Of a stretch of 64,000 nt of DNA, positions 8,373 to 17,191 are shown piece after piece. The position numbers and the translations under genes were made by a program. The notes beneath the pieces are model-generated. The model was not told where the DNA came from, did no database searches, and saw only the letters and a program-made list of their open reading frames with translations. Source of the DNA: Treponema sp. UBA4307 (GTDB lineage: Bacteria; Spirochaetota; Spirochaetia; Treponematales; Treponemataceae); contig DGUP01000002.1 in NCBI GenBank assembly GCA_002394685.1, positions 29,668-93,667 of the forward strand, given 5' to 3'. The stretch's first letter is position 1. The number at the start of each line of letters is the position of its first letter.

Positions 8373-9881
8373 TCAGCTGCGAACCGGAATTCCACAGCCC
8401 TGGTGTTCATTTTCCCAGCTTTGTGCCAGACGAAGGATTTTTACTTCATCAAACATCTTTCCTGCAAACTGAATTCCTACAGGCATTTTTCCCTTTGCTT
8501 CAGAAGTATTTCCAGCAGGAATACTGATAGAAGGAATACGGGCAAGGTTTACAAATGTTGTGAACAAGTCACTCAGGTACATTTCAAGAGGATCATCAAC
8601 TTTTGAACCTAACTTGAAAGCTGCTGTTGGACAAGTTGGACAAAGAATCAAATCGTAGTTCTCAAAGAGAGCTGCAACTTCACGCTGAATACGGGCACGA
8701 ACTGACATACCCTTTTTGTATGTATCACCAGAGAACTGTTCAGAAAGAACATAGTTACCAATAATGATACGGCGCTTTACTTCAGGACCAAATCCTGCTG
8801 AACGGGTATCAACATAAAGTTCATCATAGCCCTGTCCATTATCAACACGGCTTCCATAGCGGATACCGTCAAAACGGCTCAAGTTAGATGCGGCTTCTGA
8901 CAAAGCAATTACGTAATAGCTCGCAATGCTTGCATCCAGAATAGGCAGGTCAACAGTTTCAATCTTTGCCCCCTTTGCTTCAAACCACTTTCTGACTGAA
9001 TCAAATACAGAACTTACATCAGGATCCATACCCTTTGTTTCAAGGAACTGCTTTGGAATAGCAATCTTCATCTTACTGATTTCTTCATCAGAATATGCCT
9101 GAAGCTTTTTCAGATTCTCAAAACCTGGAAGATCTGTAGATGTATCATCATAAAAATCTGTACCGCACATTACGCTTAATGGAGAAGCAATATCCTGTGG
9201 AGTGTGGCCCATAATACCAACCTGGTCTAAAGAAGAACCGTAAGCAACTACACCCCAGCGGCTAAGAACACCGTAGGTTGGTTTAAGACCATAAACACCA
9301 CAGTAAGAAGCAGGCAGACGAACTGAACCACCAGTTTCTGTACCAATACCAAAAATTGCCTGATTAGCACTTACAGCAGCAGTTGAACCGCCGGAAGAAC
9401 CACCGGAAACATATTCACGGTTAATAGGATTTCTTGTAGGACCGTAGCTTGAATATTCAGTAGAAGAGCCCATTGCAAATTCATCCTGATTACATCTTCC
9501 TAAAGGAATTGCACCTGCATCCTTAAGACGCTTGATTACAGTTGCGTTGTATGGAGCAACATAGCCCTGGAGAATTTTGCTGGAACAGGTAAGCCTTTTG
9601 CCCTGAACTGAAATATTATCTTTGTTTGCAAAAGGAATTCCAAGGAGAGGCTTTTGTTCAAAAAGTGAATCCATAGTTCCGTCAGCCCTGGCCTTTGAAA
9701 TTTCTTCATCAGCTTTTTTTGCAAGATCCAGAACATCATCATAGATTTCAAGGAAAGCATTCAAAGGAAGTTCAGATTTTTTATCTGCTTCAAATGCATC
9801 AATTGAATTCTGTACAAGCTGAGCAGAAGTAACTTTGCCAGCCTTTAATTCTTCAACAGTATCTTTAATTGTGTATGTCAT
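8373..9881 (-). CDS. gatA: Asp/Glu-tRNA(Asn/Gln) amidotransferase subunit A
   Basis: 502 residues, full length for GatA. The amidase-signature triad is intact and correctly spaced: K87 (in FANKDN), cis-Ser S162 (in GGSSGGS) and nucleophile S186 (in TETGGSVRLP). GatA hydrolyses glutamine and passes ammonia to GatB, which converts Glu-tRNA(Gln) and/or Asp-tRNA(Asn). It follows gatC by 21 bases. gatB is not in this operon, which ends with a terminator right after gatA, so the third subunit must be encoded elsewhere. Confidence 0.96.
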   Translation of the reverse strand: MTYTIKDTVEELKAGKVTSAQLVQNSIDAFEADKKSELPLNAFLEIYDDVLDLAKKADEEISKARADGTMDSLFEQKPLLGIPFANKDNISVQGKRLTCSSKILQGYVAPYNATVIKRLKDAGAIPLGRCNQDEFAMGSSTEYSSYGPTRNPINREYVSGGSSGGSTAAVSANQAIFGIGTETGGSVRLPASYCGVYGLKPTYGVLSRWGVVAYGSSLDQVGIMGHTPQDIASPLSVMCGTDFYDDTSTDLPGFENLKKLQAYSDEEISKMKIAIPKQFLETKGMDPDVSSVFDSVRKWFEAKGAKIETVDLPILDASIASYYVIALSEAASNLSRFDGIRYGSRVDNGQGYDELYVDTRSAGFGPEVKRRIIIGNYVLSEQFSGDTYKKGMSVRARIQREVAALFENYDLILCPTCPTAAFKLGSKVDDPLEMYLSDLFTTFVNLARIPSISIPAGNTSEAKGKMPVGIQFAGKMFDEVKILRLAQSWENEHQGCGIPVRS

Positions 9882-9902
9882 CTGTATTTCCTGAATAATT
9901 GA

Positions 9903-10214
9903 TTAAGCGCCTTCACCAAGAACCTTTGGAACCTGGAAGTAGCCGTCGAGGAAGTTGTCCTTGTTGATGTTCTTTACATCGTGCATTTCAAGTCCAGGAA
10001 CGACTTCATCTTCCCTAAGCTGTTCTGCTGTTGTTGTTGGATATGCGTCGTAAGGATTTTCACTATCATCATATTTTGAAAGGATGTCAAAATAGCTAAC
10101 GATATCATCAACCTGTTTTTTCAAGGTTTCCATATTTGTACTTTCTGGTGAAAGTCTTGAAAGATAGAGAAGATTCTTAAGTGTTTCTTCATTTACTGTT
10201 CTTTTATCGCTCAT
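9903..10214 (-). CDS. gatC: Asp/Glu-tRNA amidotransferase subunit C
   Basis: 103 residues of the GatC family: an N-terminal helix (TVNEETLKNLLYLSRLSP) and the C-terminal LREDEVVPGL motif that wraps between GatA and GatB. I prefer the ATG at 10214 (MSDKRTV...) over an upstream frame extension, for two reasons. The extension would run through the terminator of the previous gene, and a -10 element (TATAGT) ends exactly seven bases before this ATG, implying a leaderless transcript. No Shine-Dalgarno sequence is visible. Confidence 0.9.
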   Translation of the reverse strand: MSDKRTVNEETLKNLLYLSRLSPESTNMETLKKQVDDIVSYFDILSKYDDSENPYDAYPTTTAEQLREDEVVPGLEMHDVKNINKDNFLDGYFQVPKVLGEGA

Positions 10215-10221
10215 AGGCTTA

Positions 10222-10250
10222 ACTATATCGAATTTTAAGGATTTATGGAA
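10222..10250 (-). promoter_or_regulatory. Putative promoter of gatCA, leaderless geometry
   Basis: -35 TTCCAT at 10245-10250, a 17-base spacer, and -10 TATAGT at 10222-10227. Transcription would begin at or next to the gatC ATG. The -35 is weak and the call rests on spacing. Confidence 0.45.
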
Positions 10251-10253
10251 TAT

Positions 10254-10292
10254 AAAAAAGCCAGTCCTTTGCAATTTAAGAACCGGCTTTTT
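10254..10292 (-). terminator. Terminator of the acyl-CoA synthetase gene
   Basis: Minus strand: AGCCGGT pairs with ACTGGCT across a 15-base loop with A/T-rich flanks, ending in six T. It lies 20 bases past the stop at 10312. Confidence 0.75.
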
Positions 10293-10311
10293 CAGTCTTC
10301 TTCAGATTGAT

Positions 10312-12543
10312 TTATTTTTTACTGCTTTTTGAAGTAGTCTTCTTTTCTGAAGTACCTGTCTTCTTTGTTGAAGAGGTCTTCTTTTCAGCAGTATCTGCTT
10401 TTTTTGTTGAAGAAGTTTTCTTTGCAGTGGTAGCTGCTTTCTTTGTTGAAGATGTCTTCTTTTCAGTGGCAGCTGCTTTCTTTGCTGAAGAGGCAGTCTT
10501 CTTTTCAGCAGAAATTGCCTTCTTCGCGGTAGAAGCAGGAGCTTTCTTTGCTGAAGAGGCAGCCTTCTTTTCAGCAGTAGTACTCTTCCTTGCAGTAGAA
10601 GTGGTCTTTTTTGCTGAAGATGTCTTCTTTGCAGCAGCTTTGGTTATTTCAGGAACTTCAACCCGCTTTATAGACTGGGCTCTTGTAGGGTCAGACAGAA
10701 CCTTCTTTACAGATTCTGCATTGTCAGCATTTTCTGTCTTTGCCACTTCAATTTCCTTGTTTTTCTGAGCAAGGGCTAACTTTGCCTTAGCATCTTCTTT
10801 TTCAAGTCTGGCATCAGCTTTTTTATCTTTTCTGGTCTTTGTGCGCAAATCGTAAAGATAGCGCTTGATTTTCTGGCTGGCAGTCTTTTCAAATTCCGGA
10901 ACCTGTTCTATGCGGCCGATTCTTGAAGAAGAATTAGTTCTGCTGTTTACAAAATACTGAATTTCACCAAGAATCTTTTCCTTCTGATAAGCAATATCCT
11001 TCTGGAATTCTTCTGCCATTTCCTTAAAGTTTGGAATGTTGATTTTAGAGCGGGCTTCAGCTTCAGCCTCAACCTTTTCTTCATCTACATTAACAAGGGC
11101 AACGAGAGAAGTATCATCTTCTACAACCAGAGATTCGTTTACAAAAGGATGCTGGTTAAGAACAAATTCAATATCCTCAGGATAAATATTTTCTCCGCTC
11201 GGGCCAAGAATCATATTCTTGCTTCTGCCTTTCAGGATAAGACGGTAAAGACCCTTTCTCTTTTTAATAACGCCCAGGTCACCTGTTTTAAAATATCCGG
11301 GACCACAGTCATCATTTTCATTAGTAAAGGTATTTTCAGTAAGGGCAGGATCCTTGTAGTAGCCCTTCATTACATTTGGACCCTTTACAACAATTTCACC
11401 TACCCCCTTTGAATTAGCATTAGCAATTCTCAAATCAAGTCCAGGTAAAAGTGGTCCGATTGTTCCAGGCATTGTAACCTTAACACCGGAACCTGCCAGA
11501 AGAGGTGCAGTTTCTGTAAGTCCGTAGCCGATTGCATAAGGGAATTTTGCAAGACGCATAAATTTTTCTACAACAGGATCTACTTTTGAACCGCCAATTC
11601 CAAAGAATACAAGTTTTCCACCAAAAGTCTTTTTCAATTCCTTACCCGCTTTACGGCAAAGAATTCTCCGTGTTGGAGGGAATTTTGACAAAAATTTAAT
11701 GAATCCATTTTTTGTAAATGCAGGTACGATTTTTGCCTTATAAATCTTTTCCATAATAAGTGGAACTGAAAGTACGATTGTTGGCTGAACCAGCTTGAAA
11801 GCAGGAAGCAAGGCACTTACTACAGGCGGTTTACCAAGATAGTAAACAGCTGAACCGTTCATAATCTGCATTGAGAAACCAATTGTAAATTCATAAACGT
11901 GAGAAAGAGGAAGGAAAGAAACACAGCGGTCAAGCTTATTAACACGATGGAAAGACTGACCTCCAACTGCATTCCAGACCAGGCTCTTATTGCTTAATTC
12001 AACGCCTTTTGATCTTCCTGTAGTTCCTGAAGTATAAATAATTGAAGCGGTATCATCTTCTTCACATTCATGAGCTTTAAGGTCTTCAACTTTTACAACT
12101 TTACCCTTTTTGCCGCTGATGACAGAAAAATCATCAATCTTTATAATGAGTTTAGGTAAAACCTTTTTAATATCCTTGATTTTATTGTAAAGTCTTTCTT
12201 CAACAACAATTGCATCTACTCCGCAGTGAGAAAAAATAGATTCAATTTCGTTTTTTGAAAAATCCGGAAGAAGAGGAACTGCAATCATTCCCCGGTTTAC
12301 AATTCCAAAATAAGAAATTCCCCATTCAGGGCGGCCCAGACTGAGGATGGCAATTTTGCTGCCGGTTTTCATTCCGTAAGTTTCAAGAAGAGCTGAAAAT
12401 TCAAGACTCTTATCATTAAGCTGCTGATAGGTGATTGCTTCTTTTCCTACAATTCCAAGAGCCGGTCTTTCTCCAAACTTTGCAACACTGTTTTTAAGCA
12501 TGGCCTGGAATGTATATTTTCCCAAATCTTTTATTGTTTCCAT
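10312..12543 (-). CDS. AMP-forming long-chain acyl-CoA synthetase-like protein with histone H1-like C-terminal tail
   Basis: 743 residues. Residues 1 to about 560 are a typical AMP-binding (ANL) enzyme: YTSGTTGRSKG phosphate loop near 168-178, GYGLTETAP, and the YFKTGDLG motif with a C-terminal lysine-bearing lobe. It should activate a fatty acid as acyl-AMP and then acyl-CoA. A charged linker follows. The last 109 residues (635-743) are a low-complexity Lys/Ala/Ser/Thr tail of repeated [AS]xxKK units such as TSSAKK, TAEKK and SSTKK, like histone H1 tails. The tail has no acidic stretch beyond scattered Glu. I did not expect such a tail on this enzyme family. Confidence 0.88.
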   Translation of the reverse strand: METIKDLGKYTFQAMLKNSVAKFGERPALGIVGKEAITYQQLNDKSLEFSALLETYGMKTGSKIAILSLGRPEWGISYFGIVNRGMIAVPLLPDFSKNEIESIFSHCGVDAIVVEERLYNKIKDIKKVLPKLIIKIDDFSVISGKKGKVVKVEDLKAHECEEDDTASIIYTSGTTGRSKGVELSNKSLVWNAVGGQSFHRVNKLDRCVSFLPLSHVYEFTIGFSMQIMNGSAVYYLGKPPVVSALLPAFKLVQPTIVLSVPLIMEKIYKAKIVPAFTKNGFIKFLSKFPPTRRILCRKAGKELKKTFGGKLVFFGIGGSKVDPVVEKFMRLAKFPYAIGYGLTETAPLLAGSGVKVTMPGTIGPLLPGLDLRIANANSKGVGEIVVKGPNVMKGYYKDPALTENTFTNENDDCGPGYFKTGDLGVIKKRKGLYRLILKGRSKNMILGPSGENIYPEDIEFVLNQHPFVNESLVVEDDTSLVALVNVDEEKVEAEAEARSKINIPNFKEMAEEFQKDIAYQKEKILGEIQYFVNSRTNSSSRIGRIEQVPEFEKTASQKIKRYLYDLRTKTRKDKKADARLEKEDAKAKLALAQKNKEIEVAKTENADNAESVKKVLSDPTRAQSIKRVEVPEITKAAAKKTSSAKKTTSTARKSTTAEKKAASSAKKAPASTAKKAISAEKKTASSAKKAAATEKKTSSTKKAATTAKKTSSTKKADTAEKKTSSTKKTGTSEKKTTSKSSKK

Positions 12544-12597
12544 ATATTGTGTGCGCTCCTAAAAAAAAGGTACAAATAATTAAACTGTAAGTAAAGT

Positions 12598-13479
12598 TTA
12601 ATTTTCCTCAAACTCATTCAAATCTTCAAAAATGCTGGCATCAATTTTAAGACCACCAGAAGTTTCAGTTTCTGCAGGAGTTACTGCATCAACGAAAGTA
12701 TCACCAAAAATCTGTGCAGGATCTGCTTTAGAATTCAAATCTTCCTCAAAGTAATCAAAAGATTCAGCGGACACTTCTTCTTCTGTTTTTTCAGGAAGAA
12801 CTTCATCAAAGTTATTTGTTTCCGGAGTTGTATTTTTCTGTGAAAGGTCAGATATAAATGTTACCTGAGGGAAAAGTTTAATGATTTTTCTAATTGTCTC
12901 AGTTGATTCAGTTTTATTGAATTCAAAAAGTTCTTCAAGACTGTCAAACCAGGAATCCCCCTGATTGAATTCATTTACATCAACAAGAAGCTGAGTAATA
13001 TTTTTTACGCCATCATAGAGAATGCCCTGAAAATATCCAAAACTGTTCCAGGACATTTCAAAATCAGCAGTATCATACATTTTTGCCTTAAGATTTTTGT
13101 ACCAGTCATCAACTTTTTCCAGTTCAGCTTCATCAGTAATTAAATTATTGAAAGAGCCGTCCCTTAAATCTGCAAAAGTATTCTTAATCTTGTTTGCCTT
13201 AGACTGGTCAATTCCGTCATACTGATTGTAGAGGGAAGCCAGTTCCAGCAGCTGGGCTTCTTCAGCTTTATACAAAGACAGAGGATAATACTCAGTTGCA
13301 GCAGAATCTAGATTTCCTAACTGATCTATCACTCTTGGAAGGCGAATAAGTTCAGTTCCGTCTTCATCAACAATAATTTCGTGTCCTTTATAGGATTCAG
13401 TTTTTGATTTGCATGAGAAAAATGCTGTGGATGCTGCCGCAGCTAAAATTATAGCAGCAAATTTTAAATTCCGTTTCAT
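12598..13479 (-). CDS. Putative lipoprotein of unknown function
   Basis: 293 residues. The lipobox FFSC gives lipidated C23 after an Ala-rich signal peptide. The mature chain is acidic and mostly helical, with several DEAEL and EELFEFNKTE segments and a Pro/Thr/Glu-rich stretch (about 215-245) that looks unstructured. GGGAGG precedes the ATG. It sits between the acyl-CoA synthetase and the helicase on the same strand, with 54- and 102-base gaps. No recognised domain; function unknown. Confidence 0.7.
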   Translation of the reverse strand: MKRNLKFAAIILAAAASTAFFSCKSKTESYKGHEIIVDEDGTELIRLPRVIDQLGNLDSAATEYYPLSLYKAEEAQLLELASLYNQYDGIDQSKANKIKNTFADLRDGSFNNLITDEAELEKVDDWYKNLKAKMYDTADFEMSWNSFGYFQGILYDGVKNITQLLVDVNEFNQGDSWFDSLEELFEFNKTESTETIRKIIKLFPQVTFISDLSQKNTTPETNNFDEVLPEKTEEEVSAESFDYFEEDLNSKADPAQIFGDTFVDAVTPAETETSGGLKIDASIFEDLNEFEEN

Positions 13480-13581
13480 ATATGTGTTCCTCCCGAGGAT
13501 TAAAAGATTTTATCATACATTTGCTATTTTTTCGATATAAACTTTTACAAATAACACAAGATTCAATCAATAAAATATAAA

Positions 13582-15744
13582 CTATTCTTCCTGAAGGGTA
13601 AGGCGATTCTGCTGAAATTCAGGAATAAACACTTTACTTCCTCCATTGAAAAAATCAACGTTAATTACCCACTTTCCTTCACCTGAAAAACGGGCACTGG
13701 AAATTACGCCTTCACCGTAATCATCATGAAAAACAATCTTTCCTTTTGTCCACTTTTTTGCAAATGGATCAGAGGCACTTCCTACTGCAAAGGATGACGG
13801 TTTCTGCCCCAGAACTCTCAAATAAGCGCCGTCGATTTCACTTAAGAATAAACTGGGCTCCATATAATTTGTTCTTCCGTAAAGACGACGCTGCCTTGTA
13901 CTGGTTAAATACAGCTCGTTTCTTGCACGGGTAATTCCTACATAAAAGAGGCGTCTTTCTTCTTCCAGTTCAGCAAAAGATTTGTCTTCCCTTGGGAAAA
14001 TTCCATTTTCCATACCGCTGATGATTACCCGGTTAAACTCCAGACCTTTTGTATTGTGAAGGGTAATAAGGGTAACCCTGTCCTGGTCATCAGACTCATC
14101 TTCGTCCTGAGTTGTGCGGTCAAGCTGAATGCTGTCCAGAAAATCCAGAAGCCCCTGCACTGACAGAGGATAGAACATTGCATTGTTGGCCAGTTCTTCC
14201 AGGTTGGCTGTTTTCTGCGTACCGGAAATTTCGTCCTGGCCCTTGTAATATTCGTTCAAAAGAGATTTTTCATTTATTTCGCTTATGAGTTCGGTGAGTT
14301 TTTTTCCTTCATTTTCCTTTGAATTTAAGGATTTTGAAAAGTCATCAACCAGAGAAACAAATGCATCAAAACCATCTTTTGCTTTTTTTGTCAGCTTAAT
14401 TGATTTTGCCCCATCAAGGATTGACTGGCACTTTTCATCAATAAAAGCATTGATAATTTTATCCTGCGTTCCCGGGCCAACTCCACGGGCAGGTTTATTA
14501 CTGATTCGCCTGAAGGAAACCTCATCCTTCTGATTAACAAGAAAACCTAACCAGGCCAGAAGATCTTTAATCTCTTCTCTTTCATAAAACTTCAGGGAAC
14601 CTACAATCTGATAAGGAATTTTTTTATGAATGAAGGTATGTTCAAATCCGCTGGACTGAGCATTCAGCCTGTAAAGAATTGCCCAGTCTGAATATGGAAC
14701 ATTTTTTTCGTGAGCCTGTTCAATTATGCTGGCACAGAATTCCACTTCATCATCCTGATCCGGTAAAAAAACCAGGGTAGGCTTTTTTCCTTTTCCTCTT
14801 GCAGCAACAAGGGTTTTCCCCAGACGACTTTCATTGTTCCTAACTACAGAATCTGCGCAGGAAAGAATTTCCTGGGTAGAGCGATAATTTGTCTGCAGAC
14901 GGACTAATTTTGTTCCGGGAAACTGATTTTGAAAATTCAAAATATTCTGAACTTCTGCACCACGGAATTTATAAATGGACTGATCATCATCACCAACAAC
15001 ACAGACATAAGTTGATGAACCTGCTGCAATTCCGCTTAATTCCTTAAGCAAAAGAAACTGAGCTACGTTAGAGTCCTGATATTCATCCACAAGAATTACC
15101 CTGTAGCGCTTCTGCATTTCCAGTTTGAGAGCCTCGTTATCCCGCAGAACAAGATAAGGCTTCATAATCAGGTCACCGAAATCCACGTTACCGGTTGCTT
15201 CAAGACGCTGCTGGTAGGCGGCATAAACTTCCCTGAACTTTTCATCACTGTCAATCTGATCCAGTTCCAGGCTGTCCGGCTCAAGACAATAATCCTTCGC
15301 AAGGGAAATCTTATGAACAAAAGCAGAAGCCTGCACTCTTGTAAGGGAAGGATATGACTTTGTAACAAGGGTGACCATATCATCTTCATCATAAACAGTA
15401 AAAGTGCTTGAAACCCCTGCAGCCTGATAATATTTTCTCAAAAAATATGCACCCCAGGAGTGAAAGGTTTTTATCTGGGCATATTGAGCCTTTGGAGAAA
15501 GCAGTTCTGCCCTCTGGCGCATTTCATTTGCAGCTTTTTTTGTAAAAGTTACGGCAAGAATTGAATAGGGATCCAGATGCTTTTTATCAATGAGGTAAGC
15601 AATTTTTGTAGTGATTACGCGGGTCTTTCCAGAACCTGCCCCTGCTAAAATCAAGAGAGGGCTGCCCTCGTGAACAACAGCCTGAAGCTGCTCTTCATTC
15701 AGGACAGAAAGGTAATCTGGTAAATCAGAATCCTCAGCTTCCAA
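13582..15744 (-). CDS. UvrD/PcrA/Rep-type superfamily 1 DNA helicase
   Basis: 720 residues with the SF1A motif set in order: Q motif (LNEEQLQAVV), Walker A (AGAGSGKT), DEYQDSN, GDDDQSIYKFRGA, QTNYRST, and near the C-terminus TLHNTKGLEF and VGITRARNELY. It is a 3'-5' helicase acting in repair or fork restart; UvrD, PcrA and Rep cannot be separated by eye. I place the start at the TTG at 15744, which overlaps the rimO stop and has GGAG six bases upstream. Upstream codons in frame are possible but lie within rimO and lack a spaced ribosome-binding site. Confidence 0.9.
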   Translation of the reverse strand: MEAEDSDLPDYLSVLNEEQLQAVVHEGSPLLILAGAGSGKTRVITTKIAYLIDKKHLDPYSILAVTFTKKAANEMRQRAELLSPKAQYAQIKTFHSWGAYFLRKYYQAAGVSSTFTVYDEDDMVTLVTKSYPSLTRVQASAFVHKISLAKDYCLEPDSLELDQIDSDEKFREVYAAYQQRLEATGNVDFGDLIMKPYLVLRDNEALKLEMQKRYRVILVDEYQDSNVAQFLLLKELSGIAAGSSTYVCVVGDDDQSIYKFRGAEVQNILNFQNQFPGTKLVRLQTNYRSTQEILSCADSVVRNNESRLGKTLVAARGKGKKPTLVFLPDQDDEVEFCASIIEQAHEKNVPYSDWAILYRLNAQSSGFEHTFIHKKIPYQIVGSLKFYEREEIKDLLAWLGFLVNQKDEVSFRRISNKPARGVGPGTQDKIINAFIDEKCQSILDGAKSIKLTKKAKDGFDAFVSLVDDFSKSLNSKENEGKKLTELISEINEKSLLNEYYKGQDEISGTQKTANLEELANNAMFYPLSVQGLLDFLDSIQLDRTTQDEDESDDQDRVTLITLHNTKGLEFNRVIISGMENGIFPREDKSFAELEEERRLFYVGITRARNELYLTSTRQRRLYGRTNYMEPSLFLSEIDGAYLRVLGQKPSSFAVGSASDPFAKKWTKGKIVFHDDYGEGVISSARFSGEGKWVINVDFFNGGSKVFIPEFQQNRLTLQEE

Positions 15745-17191
15745 TATACTCTCCGTCCATATCAACCTGACTAGATGTGAGAGCATGAACCAGGACAACT
15801 CTTCCCGGCTGAATTGCTTCTACAGCTTTTTTATCATCCAGGTCATAACGAATAACAAAGGAACCGTCTACTTCCGGTGCCTGGAACCAGGCTCTTCCAA
15901 TAGCAAGACCATCATCGCTGCCTTCGTGATTTTCTACAATTTCTTCAACAAGAACCTGATAATCCTTTCCGCATCTTTGAGCCAAACGGTTAACTGTTAT
16001 CTGATCCTGAAGAGCTTCCAGCCTGTTCTTTCTTTCAAGAGAAATTTTTGCTTTTACCTGCTTTTTCATATTTGCAGCAGGAGTGTCGTCTTCCGCACTG
16101 TAGGTAAAACAACCGGACCAGTCTGACTGAATTGCATTAAGAAATTCTTCACTCTGCTTCTGATTTTCCTCATCTTCTCCAGGGAAACCGGTAAGAAAAG
16201 TTGTACGGATTGAACTTTCAGGGAATCTGCTTCTGATGGTTTCAATAAGTTTTACATAAGAATTAAAATCACCCTTGCGGTTCATTGCCTTAATTACAGG
16301 ATCTGAACCTGACTGGAAAGGAATGTCAAAATATGGAAGAATTCGTTTATCCTTTTCCATGAGCTGGAGAATATCCGGGTTAAAGTGATCCGGATGAATG
16401 TAAAGAAGACGAATCCAGAAGGTTCCTTCAAGAGCAGAAATTTTTTCAAGAAGACGGTAAAGGTATGAAGGATTTTTCATTTCTTCATTTTCAAGAGAAG
16501 CAATCAGGGGTTTAGTCAAATCTGAATAAAGGCCCTTAAATCCATTTTTTCCTTCATTAAAAACATCATCATCTTTTCCACAACCGTATGCGGCAAGATC
16601 CTGACCAATTAAATTGATTTCAAAGATGCCTTCTTTAAGAAGTGACTTAATTTCTTCCAGGATTTCATCAGCTTTTCTTGAACGTAAAGTTCCACGAATG
16701 AGGGGTATTGCACAAAAGCTACAGCAGTTGTTACAGCCTTCCGTAATTTTAACAAAAGCAGAGCCCTTGTAATTCAGAAGAAGTTTTCTGTCGCCGCAGC
16801 AGACACCCTTTTGTTCAGGCTTTACCATTGGACGCTGATTCTTAAACACAGCAGCTACAGTTGATTCAACCTGAGACAAATCACCGTTACCAAAAATTCC
16901 ATCAACTTCTGGAAGTTCAGTTTTAAAGATTTCTGCATAACGCTCAGCAAGACATCCTGCCAGAAGAATTTTTTTGTCAGGATAAGCAGAGCGGGCTTCC
17001 ATTACAGAATTGAGAGATTCAGTTTTAGCACTTTCAATAAAGCCGCAGCTGTTAACAATAATTAAATCAGCATCATCCGGATTGCTGCACTGTTCATAGC
17101 CGGCATTTAAGAGACGGGTAACAATAATTTCCCCGTCAACCTGATTCTTAGCACAACCGTGCTGGTCAAGAAAAAATTTTTTGTTAGTCAA
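15734..17191 (-). CDS. rimO: Ribosomal protein S12 methylthiotransferase RimO
   Basis: 485 residues, with the three methylthiotransferase domains. The N-terminal UPF0004 domain has C13 (GCAKNQVD), C49 (NSCGFIESAK) and C80 (LLAGC), which bind one Fe-S cluster. The radical SAM core has C153-x3-C157-x2-C160, and a TRAM domain ends the protein. SCGFIESAK is the RimO rather than MiaB form. It methylthiolates the conserved Asp of S12. The start appears to be TTG, embedded in the last codons of the RodZ-like gene, with only a weak GGTGG upstream. A three-gene coupled unit with the genes on both sides is likely. Confidence 0.94.
   Translation of the reverse strand: MTNKKFFLDQHGCAKNQVDGEIIVTRLLNAGYEQCSNPDDADLIIVNSCGFIESAKTESLNSVMEARSAYPDKKILLAGCLAERYAEIFKTELPEVDGIFGNGDLSQVESTVAAVFKNQRPMVKPEQKGVCCGDRKLLLNYKGSAFVKITEGCNNCCSFCAIPLIRGTLRSRKADEILEEIKSLLKEGIFEINLIGQDLAAYGCGKDDDVFNEGKNGFKGLYSDLTKPLIASLENEEMKNPSYLYRLLEKISALEGTFWIRLLYIHPDHFNPDILQLMEKDKRILPYFDIPFQSGSDPVIKAMNRKGDFNSYVKLIETIRSRFPESSIRTTFLTGFPGEDEENQKQSEEFLNAIQSDWSGCFTYSAEDDTPAANMKKQVKAKISLERKNRLEALQDQITVNRLAQRCGKDYQVLVEEIVENHEGSDDGLAIGRAWFQAPEVDGSFVIRYDLDDKKAVEAIQPGRVVLVHALTSSQVDMDGEYIGS

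Noticed and set aside
10307..10768. A 153-codon plus-strand frame with repeated FFVEEVFFS-like units
   Set aside because: It is the mirror of the Lys/Ala repeat tail of the acyl-CoA synthetase on the other strand; its repetition comes entirely from that tail and it has no ribosome-binding site.
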